Shown piece by piece: positions 47,301 through 55,377 of a stretch of 64,000 bases of DNA. How positions within the stretch are numbered: the stretch's first letter is position 1; the number at the start of each line of letters is the position of its first letter. Both the position numbers and the translations under genes were made by a program. The notes beneath the pieces were generated by a model. It saw nothing but the letters and a program-made list of their open reading frames with translations, had not been told where the DNA came from and did not search any database. Source of the stretch: Janthinobacterium agaricidamnosum (GTDB lineage: Bacteria > Pseudomonadota > Gammaproteobacteria > Burkholderiales > Burkholderiaceae_D); assembly GCF_003667705.1 (NCBI RefSeq), contig NZ_CP033019.1, forward strand, positions 2,356,001-2,420,000, given 5' to 3'.

Positions 47301-47965
47301 TCATGACGACGTTTGGAGGCGATATCCTCGGCTGGTCGTCGGAGGGCGACATCAACGCGGGGCGCGGCTCGAAGTCGACTATCGTCTACACGCCGCCCAA
47401 GCGCGTGTATGACAACTGGGGCAACGTGACCCTGTCGTCCGACGTGCCGAGCACGGGCGCCGGCATCGCCACCCTGGCGCCGATCGCGGAAGTGCCGGCC
47501 GGCGATGTCGACTTGCTGGCGCCGCTGGGCACCATCGACGCGGGCGAGGCGGGCATCCGCGTCTCGGGCAGCGTCAACCTGGCCGCGCTGACGGTGGTGA
47601 ACGCGGCGAACATCCAGGTCAAGGGCGAAGCCAAGGGCATGCCGACGGTGGCGTCCGTCAACGTGGCCGCCATGACGAACGCCAGCGCGGCCGCCACGCA
47701 GGCCACGGCCGCCGCGCAGGACGTGGTGCAGCGCGAGCGCGCCGCCACCCGTGCCGCGCAGCCGTCCGTGTTCACGGTGCGCGTGCTGGGCTTTGGCAAC
47801 GACGCACCGCCCGACAGCGCGCAAGCGGCGCCGCAGGATGGCGCGCGCACCGAGGCGGCCGACTACAACCCGCGCAGCGCCGTGCGCGTGCTGGGTCTGG
47901 GCACGCTGCCGGAATCGGCCACGCGCCAGCTGACGGCGCAAGAGCGCAGCAGGTTGTCGCCATGA
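35336..47965 (+). CDS. Giant filamentous haemagglutinin family exoprotein (TpsA, DUF3739 type)
   Basis: 4209-residue predicted surface or secreted protein. A long signal peptide with a hydrophobic core (LAYALTTMLMAGAF) ends at about Ala52 (TPARA). Residues about 143-310 are the haemagglutination-activity/TPS domain (LTAGWLNAQAPVQTVANGK, ILNWETFNVGKDTTLTFQ, INGQIK-type QGQIKADGTVLLVNRNGIVF). The rest is Gly/Ala/Asp-rich beta-helix repeat sequence. The C-terminal 150 residues (DVDLLAPLGTIDAGEAGIRV) match DUF3739 proteins tied to VreARI signalling, and the tail repeats VRVLGFG and VRVLGLG. Cys are rare: a pair near 2018-2022 and four near 3053-3106. No TpsB transporter is nearby. AT-rich DNA with a CGTC (35264-35267) precedes it, possibly an ECF promoter. 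Confidence 0.95.
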   Translation: MTKLHTAQRPVPTVDTGAQRTSTLGSRLRLTPLAYALTTMLMAGAFSTPARAQQAFSGGWFAAKGAAQNTAATSGRLPNGQPLPLGSRPEGQQQQANQQLQRSLNNLNLAARAIAAQQSAQAQARQSAAGGASAPNGLAQGGLQVDSNSLTAGWLNAQAPVQTVANGKTAVVVQQTADKAILNWETFNVGKDTTLTFQQQKDWAVLNRVNDPQARPSQIQGQIKADGTVLLVNRNGIVFTGTSQVDTRSLVAAAARISDTQFQKNGIYSAGTAGATTFTDAAGKVQVQAGARLASNAPKGSTEGGGYVMLLGKEVHQAGEIATPKGQALLAAGDSFTIKKGVGTDGNPLSSTRGSEVTPQFAAGSTAGKVVNTGLIQAREGDVTLAGRDVRQEGVVLASTTAATRGTVHLNALGSDAAVTVGRGATTAIVIEDDGKTTALDSQRDAMRGPAATSTENIVAVNDRRDQSRIEIGSAGTVEFLGDSLTLATGGQIAVNAASRSLLRDGAQLDVSGAVGVKVAMEANNIEINVQGNEQRDAPVNRDGKALLNSSIWVDRRKLVFVPKGTNGYDSDRWYTAGGLLEVAGYLGTQGHSVSEWMAQGGTVSFGGKDVVTQLGSAINLSGGTLDVQTGAVRQTWLKGVDGKLHEAGSAPADLPYAGVYKGYEEEHARWGKDASAFYANPLIAAQQRLENGYTVGRDAGKLVVATGSAVLEGGIAGEVFQGERQTQAPQALLDGYQQSQLAAAQRGQLIVGQYQPMFDKRTGVLQHALSAVMDEVRLTRVQDGIAAGLDVADVLASERQGKLLLDTNLLNSQQLGAIRLAAKGAITVDSALQVADGGNITLFGKDVAINASLRSHGGSIMAGNVLNQLGALGMLDTVVNPGGPAGKLVLADGVTLDTSGLLSNVLRDPLAAAGLPYINGGNVSLRANGDVRIGSGSLIDAGSGAAILSQAKQQGGKGGNVSLASYGTTSDLVLGEGAQVRGHGVAGGGKLELQANKILIGKTEKPEAGTLQLGGDFFEQGFSSYSLVGKQGLTVADGTQVDVRMPVLRVVDNEKLALWMPEQYTENPLKGTLTQRKGASLALQVGDIQSGAADMASAELLIGKGAVVSVDAGQSIKLASVGQLTVDGRLNAWGGKISLGGVGVGVDVNVSEAVEAAGHGRSLWIGDNAVLDVASRAVTATDAQGRRYGKVADGGSIVVGGEIDHAQGSTSAASLFVVVRDGAVLDASGAHAVLDVNGAAVDVASAGGSIALASNNGLYLDGQLLAKAGGAGAAGGSLSVATGTPVYLKTLATDKVLQGRQLILSQRQLASDLADGVHAQDAAQLLQYGHGRYSVEQVAAGGFGNLALLGAASFDGDVSLTLQQSFQLYGAPVLAPGSKPGAKVGIAAPYVRLASVKPAGRDFYVTPGTAGQSPMAGQVSIAGDLIDVRGLVDIRADDVRLTSRGDVRFLLSPLGWDGNQPTTVLSTPGDMTLSAAQLYPETGAGAAVRAGYGIVNGKIGYDPAHSLNIARSTADVPLMPYSAFGSLELAAAHIEQGGVVRAPLGRLAIGAAGYENDRSLTVNLLPGSITSVSGAGLVMPYGGTVDGQTWNVNGKPVTLMGVGGINVQGGLRIGVDIAGVAVDVRPGALLDLSGGGELTGAGFISGRGGSTDARTHPLVQVGANGGFILPGLATNPVYAIVPGAQAPQAPSGGDKGASDAAIGRQVTIGSGVPGLPAGTYTLMPSTYALLPGAFRVELNGLAGQGSAGSLVQPLRNGSWAAPGTLSIAGTDIRAPLASQLILTPAKVLRTYSQYNETGYAAFALADAKTRGIPRALLPADAKTLKLTLAQGGGPDTFQFKGTGKFSTAEGGYGGTVVLGSSNVTDGDIEILADGAPAASGAGLVSVRASSLNNIGAARIVVGNAPSVEYGQGGNYVNFGFNTARAIYLRAGAILSAPEVFLVAQDPGNDQLGDGLIDIAPGAGISTVGRGKAAYDANDGFIYQKGRADVHMLAASNGLLNVAPVSGTARGGIRIGVCGDTCTDKGTASLYSEGTLLLSTNGSFALDDTARYGTRNLSLAVGAINMGSSEALAAAQANGTRSSGLAMNQGVLDRLLRGDTSTGAPALQALMLNAADSVNFYGDVVLDTYDKGTGKSTLDRLVLTTPAMYGQGGADTVATIRTANLIWGGALSPAGNVITHGAGTGSGTLNLEAERIDFGFGPFTQPAGVASFDRLALGFANVNLKASGQVTANHKGSLSVYQAQGAYEAGKGFQYSGGNLNISTPLLTGEAGSAHSYTAGGALKVAAPAGTAPAAPVKNNAALGAQLALNGDSVSVATAVVLPSGKLTINAQHDIAVADGARIDMAGRKSTFFDVNKYSWGGDVILDSRAGDIGQGAGSVIDLSAENNRAGSLKAVALDGAAGMVDLQGKILGGASGSYDAGGTMVPYKKGSVDVRAQTLGAGGAPDSRFALLNTRLNEGGVTGARSFQLKQGDLTIANELKAGEVQVSLDNGRLTVAGTIDASGERVGSIRLAGKHGVTLAGNAVLDAHGTLLRVDSYGKIIDSPNRAMVELNAGEGVLSLAGGAQIDVRHATAAVAGKGKGEYDGAARGTVELSAPRLGSGGSRTDADAATFGDIAIAAGGGLTIRGAKSIAVNAMQRYDDAAYAADLSASGRPYQVINQAYLDSKHADSTAFIDAALANTNLRNIKLAGLATAAYADALHLRPGVDIVSKTPDGDLVVQGDLDLSGMRYASLNPRFQATNVRGSGEVGNLLLRAGGDLSIYGSINDGFAPPPATKDDGGWVLLPGRDINGSDVIVPGQGVTLADGTLFPGGIALNYDVPVKGFNLLANTRLPVAVVLDQAMTVRAGTVLAAAVRDSDGNIVHAAGTLLTTQQVFTPGMRLDAGSVLAQAVKVRAMSWPKGVPLPGVAGERSVFVLDGNLALAVGALIPSGTDVKLMPDVKSIQLRPEVAGSQGKLWAIAPMLAEGSQAWGMRLVAGADLDAADTRGVQAHPSHGTLRLADSHYGMYGILVPPKGVQYWSEAAAELGVEGIVAGEVITEEFTSQFGQTVAELCASDPSLCVLKVAYVWTKAGAEEFADDNVKAGDLLDPVALKWPTVCEEKPTWCGTANATFDYKASSLRHSVLRTGTGDLDLVSGGDLRMDSLYGVYTAGMSSVATSAGDPYNQARGRNADGKVLSNPDGAHEHLVDGGADSVYRAWYPDQGGNLLLNVAGNLTGSLMTGSSAINLRPVGSDSGHDSAAVGNWLWRQGSGAVATGGQAQPAAWWINFGSYVGDASGNKGADKLLGFTGFGTLGGGNVRADVAGDAGVQALLSGSSFDNNINTRSQGLLLAVGGTGRVQADGSLLLTGGGDLELRVGGALNPAGTAGLNHMNGALVDVRGHAATSATQLGSVALEYGSQPTQHVPLETRAYDAFTATRAAPKGGMTLVPGDATFTVATLGDQVLQDVADPGRVPLLSASPFTSAAGEAGVGYSWFSLWTPRTALDLFSAGGNMTPLTAPVGTATDLAIVYPSIVRVAAPNGSLYYGKATASWNSANSYAEPLVLAPSPNAQLEWLAGDSIYAGGYAVSQSGAGADSMATPFKPAFVGWSANAADANPVTGNISSTGAPATRWNFPLFAFGPDSAAGPANSGTQAARIYAVKGDLIGVNSGRMVAFYDARHAGTTWYEGAQPVWMKAGRDIVSSGTALLEGIDGSENTSGMIFRNYSNLFVHNNAFDVSVVSAGRDILNSSFNVAGPGTLDISAGRNILMQDKGSVVSLGPVVAGDKRPGAGIAMQAGVGAAGLDYLRFVKPYLDPANVAQAGVPLAEQAGKVVKSYATELTTWLNERYGFKGTAAEAQAFYLALPEPQQRVFARQVYFAELKAGGREFNDADSARYGSFLRSRNAIAALAPAKDASGKAIDYAGDIVMYRGLYAKRNDGEQRWDYFPRSGYVHTNFGGDIQLLTPGGKQVFGIEGEAPPSTSGVITKGGGNIELFSHGSILLGQSRVMTTFGGDILGWSSEGDINAGRGSKSTIVYTPPKRVYDNWGNVTLSSDVPSTGAGIATLAPIAEVPAGDVDLLAPLGTIDAGEAGIRVSGSVNLAALTVVNAANIQVKGEAKGMPTVASVNVAAMTNASAAATQATAAAQDVVQRERAATRAAQPSVFTVRVLGFGNDAPPDSAQAAPQDGARTEAADYNPRSAVRVLGLGTLPESATRQLTAQERSRLSP

Positions 47966-48687
47966 TGGCCGGCATGGCTGGCGCCTTGCCCTTGCGCATG
48001 ACAGGTGCCATGCGGCAGGCAGGCATGGCCTGGTACCGGCCCGCCATCCGGCCCCGCATGCAGGCGGCCAATGATATGGCGCCCGTGTCAACGCCGGCGC
48101 CGGGGCAGGGCGCAAGGCTGCAGGCGGTGCTGGAAGGCAATTACGCGGCCCTGCACCGGCGCCTGGCGCGCCACCTGGGCTGCGCCGAGCTGGCCAGCGA
48201 CAGCCTGCACGACGCCTGGCTGCGCCTGGGCGCGCTGACGGCCGGGGACGGCGCGGCGCTGGCGCACAGCCCCGTCGCCTATGTGTTTCGCGTGGCGTGC
48301 AACGCGGCCATGGACAGTCTGCGGCGCAATCGCGCCTGGCTGTATGCGGACGAGGAGGATGGCGTCGCAGGCCTCGTCGATTTCCTCGCCGATACGGCGG
48401 CGGGACCGGAGCGCCTGGCCGAGCTGCATGCCGACGTGCGGCGGCTGGCGCAAGCCGTCGACTTGCTGCCGCGGCGCCACCGGCAGGTGCTCGAAGCGCT
48501 GCGCGTGGATGAGCTGACCCGCCAGGAAGTGGCCGAGCGGCACGACATGTCGCTGCGCAACGTCGATACGGCCTTGCGCCAGGCGCTCGACCATTGCGCC
48601 CGCCACACGGGCTACGCGGCGCAGGGCGGCGTCGGCACGACCCGGCGCAGCTTGAGGCTGAACGTTCGTTCGCGTACAGACGCTTAG
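47962..48687 (+). CDS. ECF sigma factor (second, orphan)
   Basis: 241-residue sigma-70 family protein if started at the ATG overlapping the exoprotein stop (ATGATG); an internal start at 48076 (MAPVSTPAPG) would remove a nonconserved 38-residue leader. Region 2: AELASDSLHDAWLRLGALTA and SPVAYVFRVACNAAMDSLRR. Region 4: AVDLLPRRHRQVLEALRVDE and LTRQEVAERHDMSLRNVDTA. The sequence is clearly different from the sigma factor at 33627. AGCAGG before the ATG and the overlap suggest coupling to the exoprotein gene. No anti-sigma gene follows; the next gene is paoA after 76 bases. Confidence 0.88.
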   Translation: MMAGMAGALPLRMTGAMRQAGMAWYRPAIRPRMQAANDMAPVSTPAPGQGARLQAVLEGNYAALHRRLARHLGCAELASDSLHDAWLRLGALTAGDGAALAHSPVAYVFRVACNAAMDSLRRNRAWLYADEEDGVAGLVDFLADTAAGPERLAELHADVRRLAQAVDLLPRRHRQVLEALRVDELTRQEVAERHDMSLRNVDTALRQALDHCARHTGYAAQGGVGTTRRSLRLNVRSRTDA

Positions 48688-48763
48688 GCATCCGGCGGCC
48701 AGACTGCTGCTTCGGGCCTGCATGCGCCCACCCAGCCAGTCCACAGCCAGGAGGAAGCGCGAG

Positions 48764-49420
48764 ATGACAGACTCTAATCACATCAATGCCGGCAGGCGCG
48801 GCTTGCTGATCGCCGGTGCGCTGTCGGCCACGGCGGTGGCCGTGCCCGGCGTGACGGGGGCAGCCGAAGCGGCCCATGGCGCGGCCCAATCCGGACATGT
48901 GCCGCCCGTCCTGATGAAAGTCGGCCTGAACGTCAACGGCCGGCGCCACAGCCTGGAACTCGACACGCGCACCACCTTGCTCGACGCTTTGCGCGAACAT
49001 TTGCAACTGACGGGAACCAAAAAGGGCTGCGACCACGGCCAGTGCGGCGCCTGCACCGTCATGCTCGACGGCCAGCGCATCAATGCCTGTCTGACCCTGG
49101 CCGTGATGCATGACGGCGCCAGGGTCACCACCATCGAAGGGCTGGGCACGCCGGAGAAACTGCATCCGATGCAGGCCGCCTTCATCGCGCATGACGGTTA
49201 TCAATGCGGCTACTGCACCCCGGGGCAGATCTGTTCGGCCGTCGCCGCGCTGGGCGAGATCCGCCAGGGCATCCCCAGCCACGTCAGCGCGGACCTGAAC
49301 GCGGCCCCGCAAGCGACGCCCGAAGAATTGCGCGAACGCATGAGCGGCAATATTTGCCGCTGCGGCGCCTATTCCAACATCATCGAAGCCATTACCGAGG
49401 TGGCGGGGAGGCCCGCATGA
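48764..49420 (+). CDS. paoA: Aldehyde oxidoreductase iron-sulfur subunit PaoA
   Basis: 218-residue [2Fe-2S] subunit of a periplasmic xanthine-oxidase-family aldehyde oxidoreductase. A twin-arginine signal is present (Arg11-Arg12, [19 protein letters not shown]). The plant-ferredoxin cluster is [19 protein letters not shown] with a fourth Cys in INACLT; the second cluster is [12 protein letters not shown] with [16 protein letters not shown] lies about nine bases before the ATG at 48764. It overlaps paoB by four bases (ATGA). The holoenzyme detoxifies aldehydes, especially aromatic ones in E. coli, and is folded before Tat export. Confidence 0.94.
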   Translation: MTDSNHINAGRRGLLIAGALSATAVAVPGVTGAAEAAHGAAQSGHVPPVLMKVGLNVNGRRHSLELDTRTTLLDALREHLQLTGTKKGCDHGQCGACTVMLDGQRINACLTLAVMHDGARVTTIEGLGTPEKLHPMQAAFIAHDGYQCGYCTPGQICSAVAALGEIRQGIPSHVSADLNAAPQATPEELRERMSGNICRCGAYSNIIEAITEVAGRPA

Positions 49421-50376
49421 GAGTGTTCAGCTATCAAAAGCCCGCCACGCCGGCCGAAGCGGCGGCGGCCGCCTTGACTACGCCGGGCGCCCGCTTCATC
49501 GCGGGCGGCACGAATCTGCTCGATCTGATGAAACTGGAAATCGAAACGCCCGCGCATTTGATCGACGTCAATGGCCTCGCGCTGGACAAGGTGGAGACGA
49601 CGAAGGACGGCGGCTTGCGCATCGGCGCCCTCGTGCGCAACACGGCCCTGGCCGCGCACGCCACGGTGCGGCGCGACTATGCCGTGCTGTCGCGCGCCTT
49701 GCTGGCCGGGGCCTCGGCGCAATTGCGCAACAAGGCGACGACGGCCGGCAACCTTCTGCAGCGCACGCGCTGCCCGTATTTCTATGACACGAACCAGGCG
49801 TGCAACAAGCGCGTGCCGGGCAGCGGCTGCTCGGCCATAGCCGGCTTCAGCCGGCCGCTGGCCATTCTGGGCGGCAGCGAGGCGTGCATCGCCACGCACC
49901 CAAGCGACATGGCCGTGGCCATGCGCGTGCTCGACGCCGGCATCGACACGGTGCGGGCCGACGGCAGCACGCGCAGCATCCCCATCGCCGACTTTTACCG
50001 CTTGCCGGGCAGTACGCCGCAGCTGGAAACGATGCTGCAGCCGGGCGAATTGATCACCAGCGTGACCTTGCCCCGGCCTATCGGCGGCACGCACGTCTAC
50101 CGCAAGGTGCGCGACCGCGCCTCGTATGCGTTCGCGCTGGTGTCTGTCGCGGCGATCATCTTGCCCGATGGCACCGGCAGGCTGGCCCTGGGCGGCGTCG
50201 CGCCGCAGCCGTGGCGGCTTGCCGCCGCCGAGCAGGCCATGCCCGCTGGCGCGGCCGCCGTCAGCGAACGCCTGCTGGCCGGCGCCAGGCCGACGGCCGA
50301 TAACGGCTTCAAGCTGATCCTGGCGCAGCGCACCGTGGCGTCCGTCCTGGCGCAAGCACCAGCGAAGAAAGGCTAG
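49417..50376 (+). CDS. paoB: Aldehyde oxidoreductase FAD-binding subunit PaoB
   Basis: 319-residue FAD subunit. The flavin-binding motif is [15 protein letters not shown] near residue 28, with [20 protein letters not shown] in the middle. The extra [4Fe-4S] Cys pattern typical of PaoB is present: [22 protein letters not shown]. No signal peptide, as expected for a subunit carried by PaoA's Tat signal. Start ATG overlaps the paoA stop; paoC begins five bases after its end. Confidence 0.94.
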   Translation: MRVFSYQKPATPAEAAAAALTTPGARFIAGGTNLLDLMKLEIETPAHLIDVNGLALDKVETTKDGGLRIGALVRNTALAAHATVRRDYAVLSRALLAGASAQLRNKATTAGNLLQRTRCPYFYDTNQACNKRVPGSGCSAIAGFSRPLAILGGSEACIATHPSDMAVAMRVLDAGIDTVRADGSTRSIPIADFYRLPGSTPQLETMLQPGELITSVTLPRPIGGTHVYRKVRDRASYAFALVSVAAIILPDGTGRLALGGVAPQPWRLAAAEQAMPAGAAAVSERLLAGARPTADNGFKLILAQRTVASVLAQAPAKKG

Positions 50377-50380
50377 GGCC

Positions 50381-52579
50381 ATGAAATTCACGACACCTGC
50401 GACCACCAATCCCATCGACCAGCTGAAAGTCGTGGGCCGCCCCACGGACCGCATCGACGGCCCCCTGAAAACCACGGGCACGGCGCCGTACGCGTATGAA
50501 CAGAACAAGGCCGCGCCGCATGCCGCCTACGGCCACGTCGTCGGCGCGGCGATTGCCAAGGGGCGCATCGCTTCGATCGACACCAGCGCCGCGCGCCGCG
50601 CGCCCGGCGTGCTGGCCGTGGTGACGGCGGAATCGGCGGGCAAGCTGGGCAAAGGCAAGATGAACACGGCGAAGCTGCTGGGCGGGCCGGACATCGAGCA
50701 TTACCACCAGGCCATCGCGCTGGTGGTGGCGGAAACGTTCGAGCAAGCGCGTTCGGCCGCGCAGTTGCTCGATGTCAAGTATATCGAGCAGCCGGGCGCC
50801 TTCGATTTGGCCAAAGCAAAGGGCACGGCGGCCAAGCCGAAGGACGGCAAGCCCGACAGCAAGACGGGGAACTTCGCCGGCGCCTTTGCCCATGCCCCCG
50901 TGCGCCTGGACGCGACCTATACGACGCCTGACCAGTCGCACGCCATGATGGAGCCGCACGCCTCGATTGCCGCCTGGGAGGGGGATAAATTGACGGTGTG
51001 GACGGCGAACCAGATGGTGGACTGGGGCCGGGGCGACTTGGCGCGCACCCTGGGAATGCCGAAGGAGAAGGTGCGCATCGTCTCGCCCTACATCGGCGGC
51101 GGCTTCGGCGGCAAGCTGTTCGTGCGCGCCGAAGCGTTGCTGGCGGCCCTGGGTGCGCGCGCGGCGCAGCGTCCCGTCAAGGTGGCCCTGACGCGGCCCA
51201 TGATGATCAACAACACGACGCACCGGCCCGCCACCATCCAGCGCCTGCGCATCGGTGCCACGCGCGACGGCAAGATCACGGCCATCGGCCATGAATCGTG
51301 GTCGGGCGACCTGAAGGGCGGTCAGCCGGAAACGGCCGTGATGCAGACGCGCCTGCTGTACGCGGGGGCCAACCGCATGACGGCCATGCGCCTGGCCGTG
51401 CTCGACTTGCCAGAAGGCAACGCCATGCGCGCGCCGGGCGAGGCGCCGGGGCTGATGGCGCTGGAAATCGCCATGGACGAGCTGGCGGAGAAATTGAACA
51501 TGGACCCCATCGTCGTGCGCATCCTGAACGACACCAGGGTGGACCCGGAAAAACCGGGCAGACCGTTTTCCCAGCGCCGCCTGATCGACTGCCTGCGCAC
51601 GGGCGCCGTGGAATTCGGCTGGAAAGAGAGAGCAGCCCAGCCGGGCATGCGGCGCGACGGCCGCTGGCTCGTGGGCATGGGCGTGGCGGCCGCTTTCCGC
51701 AACAACCTCGTCATGCAGTCCGCCGCCCGGGTGCGTCTCGATGGCAACGGCATCGTGACCGTCGAGACGGACATGACGGATATCGGCACGGGCAGCTATA
51801 CGATCATCGCGCAGACGGCGGCGGAAATGCTGGGCGTGACCTTGAACCGGGTCGTCGTGCGCCTGGGCGACTCGGATTTTCCCGTCTCGGCCGGTTCGGG
51901 CGGGCAGTGGGGCGGCAACAGCTCGACGGCCGGCGTGTACGCGGCCTGCGTGCGCCTGCGCCAGGCCATCGCCGGCAAGCTGGGCTTCGACGAGAAAGAG
52001 GCGCGCTTTTCCGATGGCCAAGTCAGCCAGGGCGAACGCAGCGTGCCGCTCGCGGCCGCCGCCTTGCATGGCGACGTCGTCGCGGAAGACCATATGGAAT
52101 ACGGCGAGCTCGATAAAAAATTCCAGCAATCGACGTTCGGCGCCCATTTCGTCGAAGTGGGCGTGGACAGCGACACGGGCGAAGTACGCGTGCGCCGCAT
52201 GCTGGCCGTGTGCGCGGCCGGCCGCATCCTGAACCCGAAAGCGGCGCGCAGCCAGGTGATCGGCGCCATGACCATGGGCGTGGGCGCGGCCCTGATGGAG
52301 GAACTGGTGGTCGACCAGCGCCGCGGCTTCTTCGTCAACCACGACCTGGCCGGCTACGAAGTGCCCGTGCACGCCGACATCCCGCACCAGGACGTGATCT
52401 TTCTCGACGAAACGGATCCCATGTCCTCGCCCATGAAAGCCAAGGGCGTGGGCGAGCTGGGCATCTGCGGCGTGGCGGCGGCCGTCGCCAACGCCGTCTA
52501 CAACGCGACGGGCGTGCGCGTGCGCGACTATCCGCTGACCCTCGACAAGTTGCTGCGCGGGCTGCCCGTCATGAGCTGA
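50381..52579 (+). CDS. paoC: Aldehyde oxidoreductase molybdenum-binding subunit PaoC
   Basis: 732-residue molybdopterin-cytosine-dinucleotide subunit, the same length as E. coli PaoC as I recall it. Conserved parts are VVGRPTDRIDGPLKTTGTAP, HAMMEPHASIAAW, SPYIGGGFGGKLFVRAEALL, RAPGEAPGLMALEIAMDE, the Gln in SGGQWGGNSSTAG, and the catalytic Glu692 in KAKGVGELGICGVAAA. It catalyses aldehyde to acid oxidation at the Mo-cofactor. The PaoD/XdhC-type maturation chaperone that normally follows is not in the window; the next gene is a signalling hybrid. Confidence 0.95.
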   Translation: MKFTTPATTNPIDQLKVVGRPTDRIDGPLKTTGTAPYAYEQNKAAPHAAYGHVVGAAIAKGRIASIDTSAARRAPGVLAVVTAESAGKLGKGKMNTAKLLGGPDIEHYHQAIALVVAETFEQARSAAQLLDVKYIEQPGAFDLAKAKGTAAKPKDGKPDSKTGNFAGAFAHAPVRLDATYTTPDQSHAMMEPHASIAAWEGDKLTVWTANQMVDWGRGDLARTLGMPKEKVRIVSPYIGGGFGGKLFVRAEALLAALGARAAQRPVKVALTRPMMINNTTHRPATIQRLRIGATRDGKITAIGHESWSGDLKGGQPETAVMQTRLLYAGANRMTAMRLAVLDLPEGNAMRAPGEAPGLMALEIAMDELAEKLNMDPIVVRILNDTRVDPEKPGRPFSQRRLIDCLRTGAVEFGWKERAAQPGMRRDGRWLVGMGVAAAFRNNLVMQSAARVRLDGNGIVTVETDMTDIGTGSYTIIAQTAAEMLGVTLNRVVVRLGDSDFPVSAGSGGQWGGNSSTAGVYAACVRLRQAIAGKLGFDEKEARFSDGQVSQGERSVPLAAAALHGDVVAEDHMEYGELDKKFQQSTFGAHFVEVGVDSDTGEVRVRRMLAVCAAGRILNPKAARSQVIGAMTMGVGAALMEELVVDQRRGFFVNHDLAGYEVPVHADIPHQDVIFLDETDPMSSPMKAKGVGELGICGVAAAVANAVYNATGVRVRDYPLTLDKLLRGLPVMS

Positions 52580-52704
52580 CATCTGCCCGGCGCCGGCGCG
52601 CGCGTGACAAAGCGTGTATTTTTGGTAATTTCCAGATGCTATGCTCGGAACGCATGCTGCGGGGCAAGTTCCCTCTCCGCAAGGCCATGCCGCCAGGAGA
52701 ATGC

Positions 52705-54338
<1,634 letters not shown>

Positions 54339-54342
<4 letters not shown>

Positions 54343-55367
54343 ACGGCCCGGCACCGGCGCGGCGGGCGGTCTGGCTGGCGGCCGCACTGCCGCTGCTGGC
54401 GCTGGCCGCCGTGGCCGTCTGGCGGCTCGCTGCCCGTCCCGCGCCGCCGCCCGGCCCCGTGGAAGTGCTGCGCCTGGCCGTGAATGCGGAGTACGTGGGC
54501 AGCTGCCCCGTGCTGGCCGCGCGCGGGCACGGTTATTTCGCGCGCGAAGGCATCGACGCGCTGCTGCAGCCGTATTCGTCGGGCAAGGCCTCGCTGGAAG
54601 CCGTGCTGCAGGGCAAGGCCGACCTGAGCACGGTGTCCGATATTCCTGTGGTGCTGGCCAGCCTGCAGAACCAGTCCGTCGTCATCATCGCCAGCATCTT
54701 CGAGGCCGAGCGCGACCACGGCATCGTGGGGCGCCTGGACCGCGGCGTGTCCACGCCCGCGAGCCTGAAGGGCAAGCGCATCGGCGTCACGTTGGGCACA
54801 TCCGGCCAGTTCACGCTCGAGGCCTTTTTGAACCGCCAGAAGCTGCTGCCCGCCGAAGTCACCTTGCGCAATTACGCGCCGGACCAGCTGGCCGGGGCGC
54901 TGGCGCGGGGCGAGGTCGATGCGGCGGCAGGCTGGGAACCGTTCCTGACGGGCATGACGCACGCCATTGCCGGCAATGCGGCCATCTTCTATGGCGAAGA
55001 CGTGTATGCGGGCCTGTTCAACGTGGCCGGCACGGGCGGCTATGTGCGCAGCCACCCGGCGGCGATGCGCAAGGTGCTGCGCGCACTGATCGCCGGCGCG
55101 CGCTTTTGCCGGGATGAGCCCGATGCCGCGCGCGCGCTGTTTGCCAAGGCGTCGGCCAGCGAGGCGCAGCGCCTGCAGGCAGCCTGGCACGGTTATCAGT
55201 TCGGCATCGTGCTCGACCAGCGCTTGCTGCTGGCGCTGGAAGACGAGGCGCGCTGGGCCATCAAGAACCGCCTGGCCGGGAACGGCGAGATGCCGAACTT
55301 CCTCGATGCCGTCTACCTGGACGGCCTGGAAGCCGTGGCGCCGTCGGCCGTGACGGTCATCCATTGA
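54339..55367 (+). CDS. NMT1/SsuA-like substrate-binding protein, membrane-anchored
   Basis: 342-residue periplasmic binding protein of the NMT1/THI5/TauA family. A single N-terminal hydrophobic helix (AVWLAAALPLLALAAVAVWRL) serves as signal or anchor. Family features: LAVNAEYVGSCPVLAARGHG, FAREGIDALLQPYSSGKASL, VLQGKADLSTVSDIPVVLAS, KGKRIGVTLGTSGQFTLEAF and ARGEVDAAAGWEPF. No ABC permease or ATPase gene is nearby. Instead it is sandwiched between two hybrid kinases (overlap ATGA upstream, ten-base gap downstream), so it probably senses a small nutrient for them and does not transport it. Confidence 0.9.
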
Positions 55368-55377
55368 GAAGGCCACC

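Noticed and set aside
41003..49312. 2769-codon open frame on the minus strand
   Set aside because: It is antisense to the exoprotein, second sigma and paoA genes. Its His/Arg/Ala-rich sequence is the usual mirror of GC-rich coding DNA and shows no domain.
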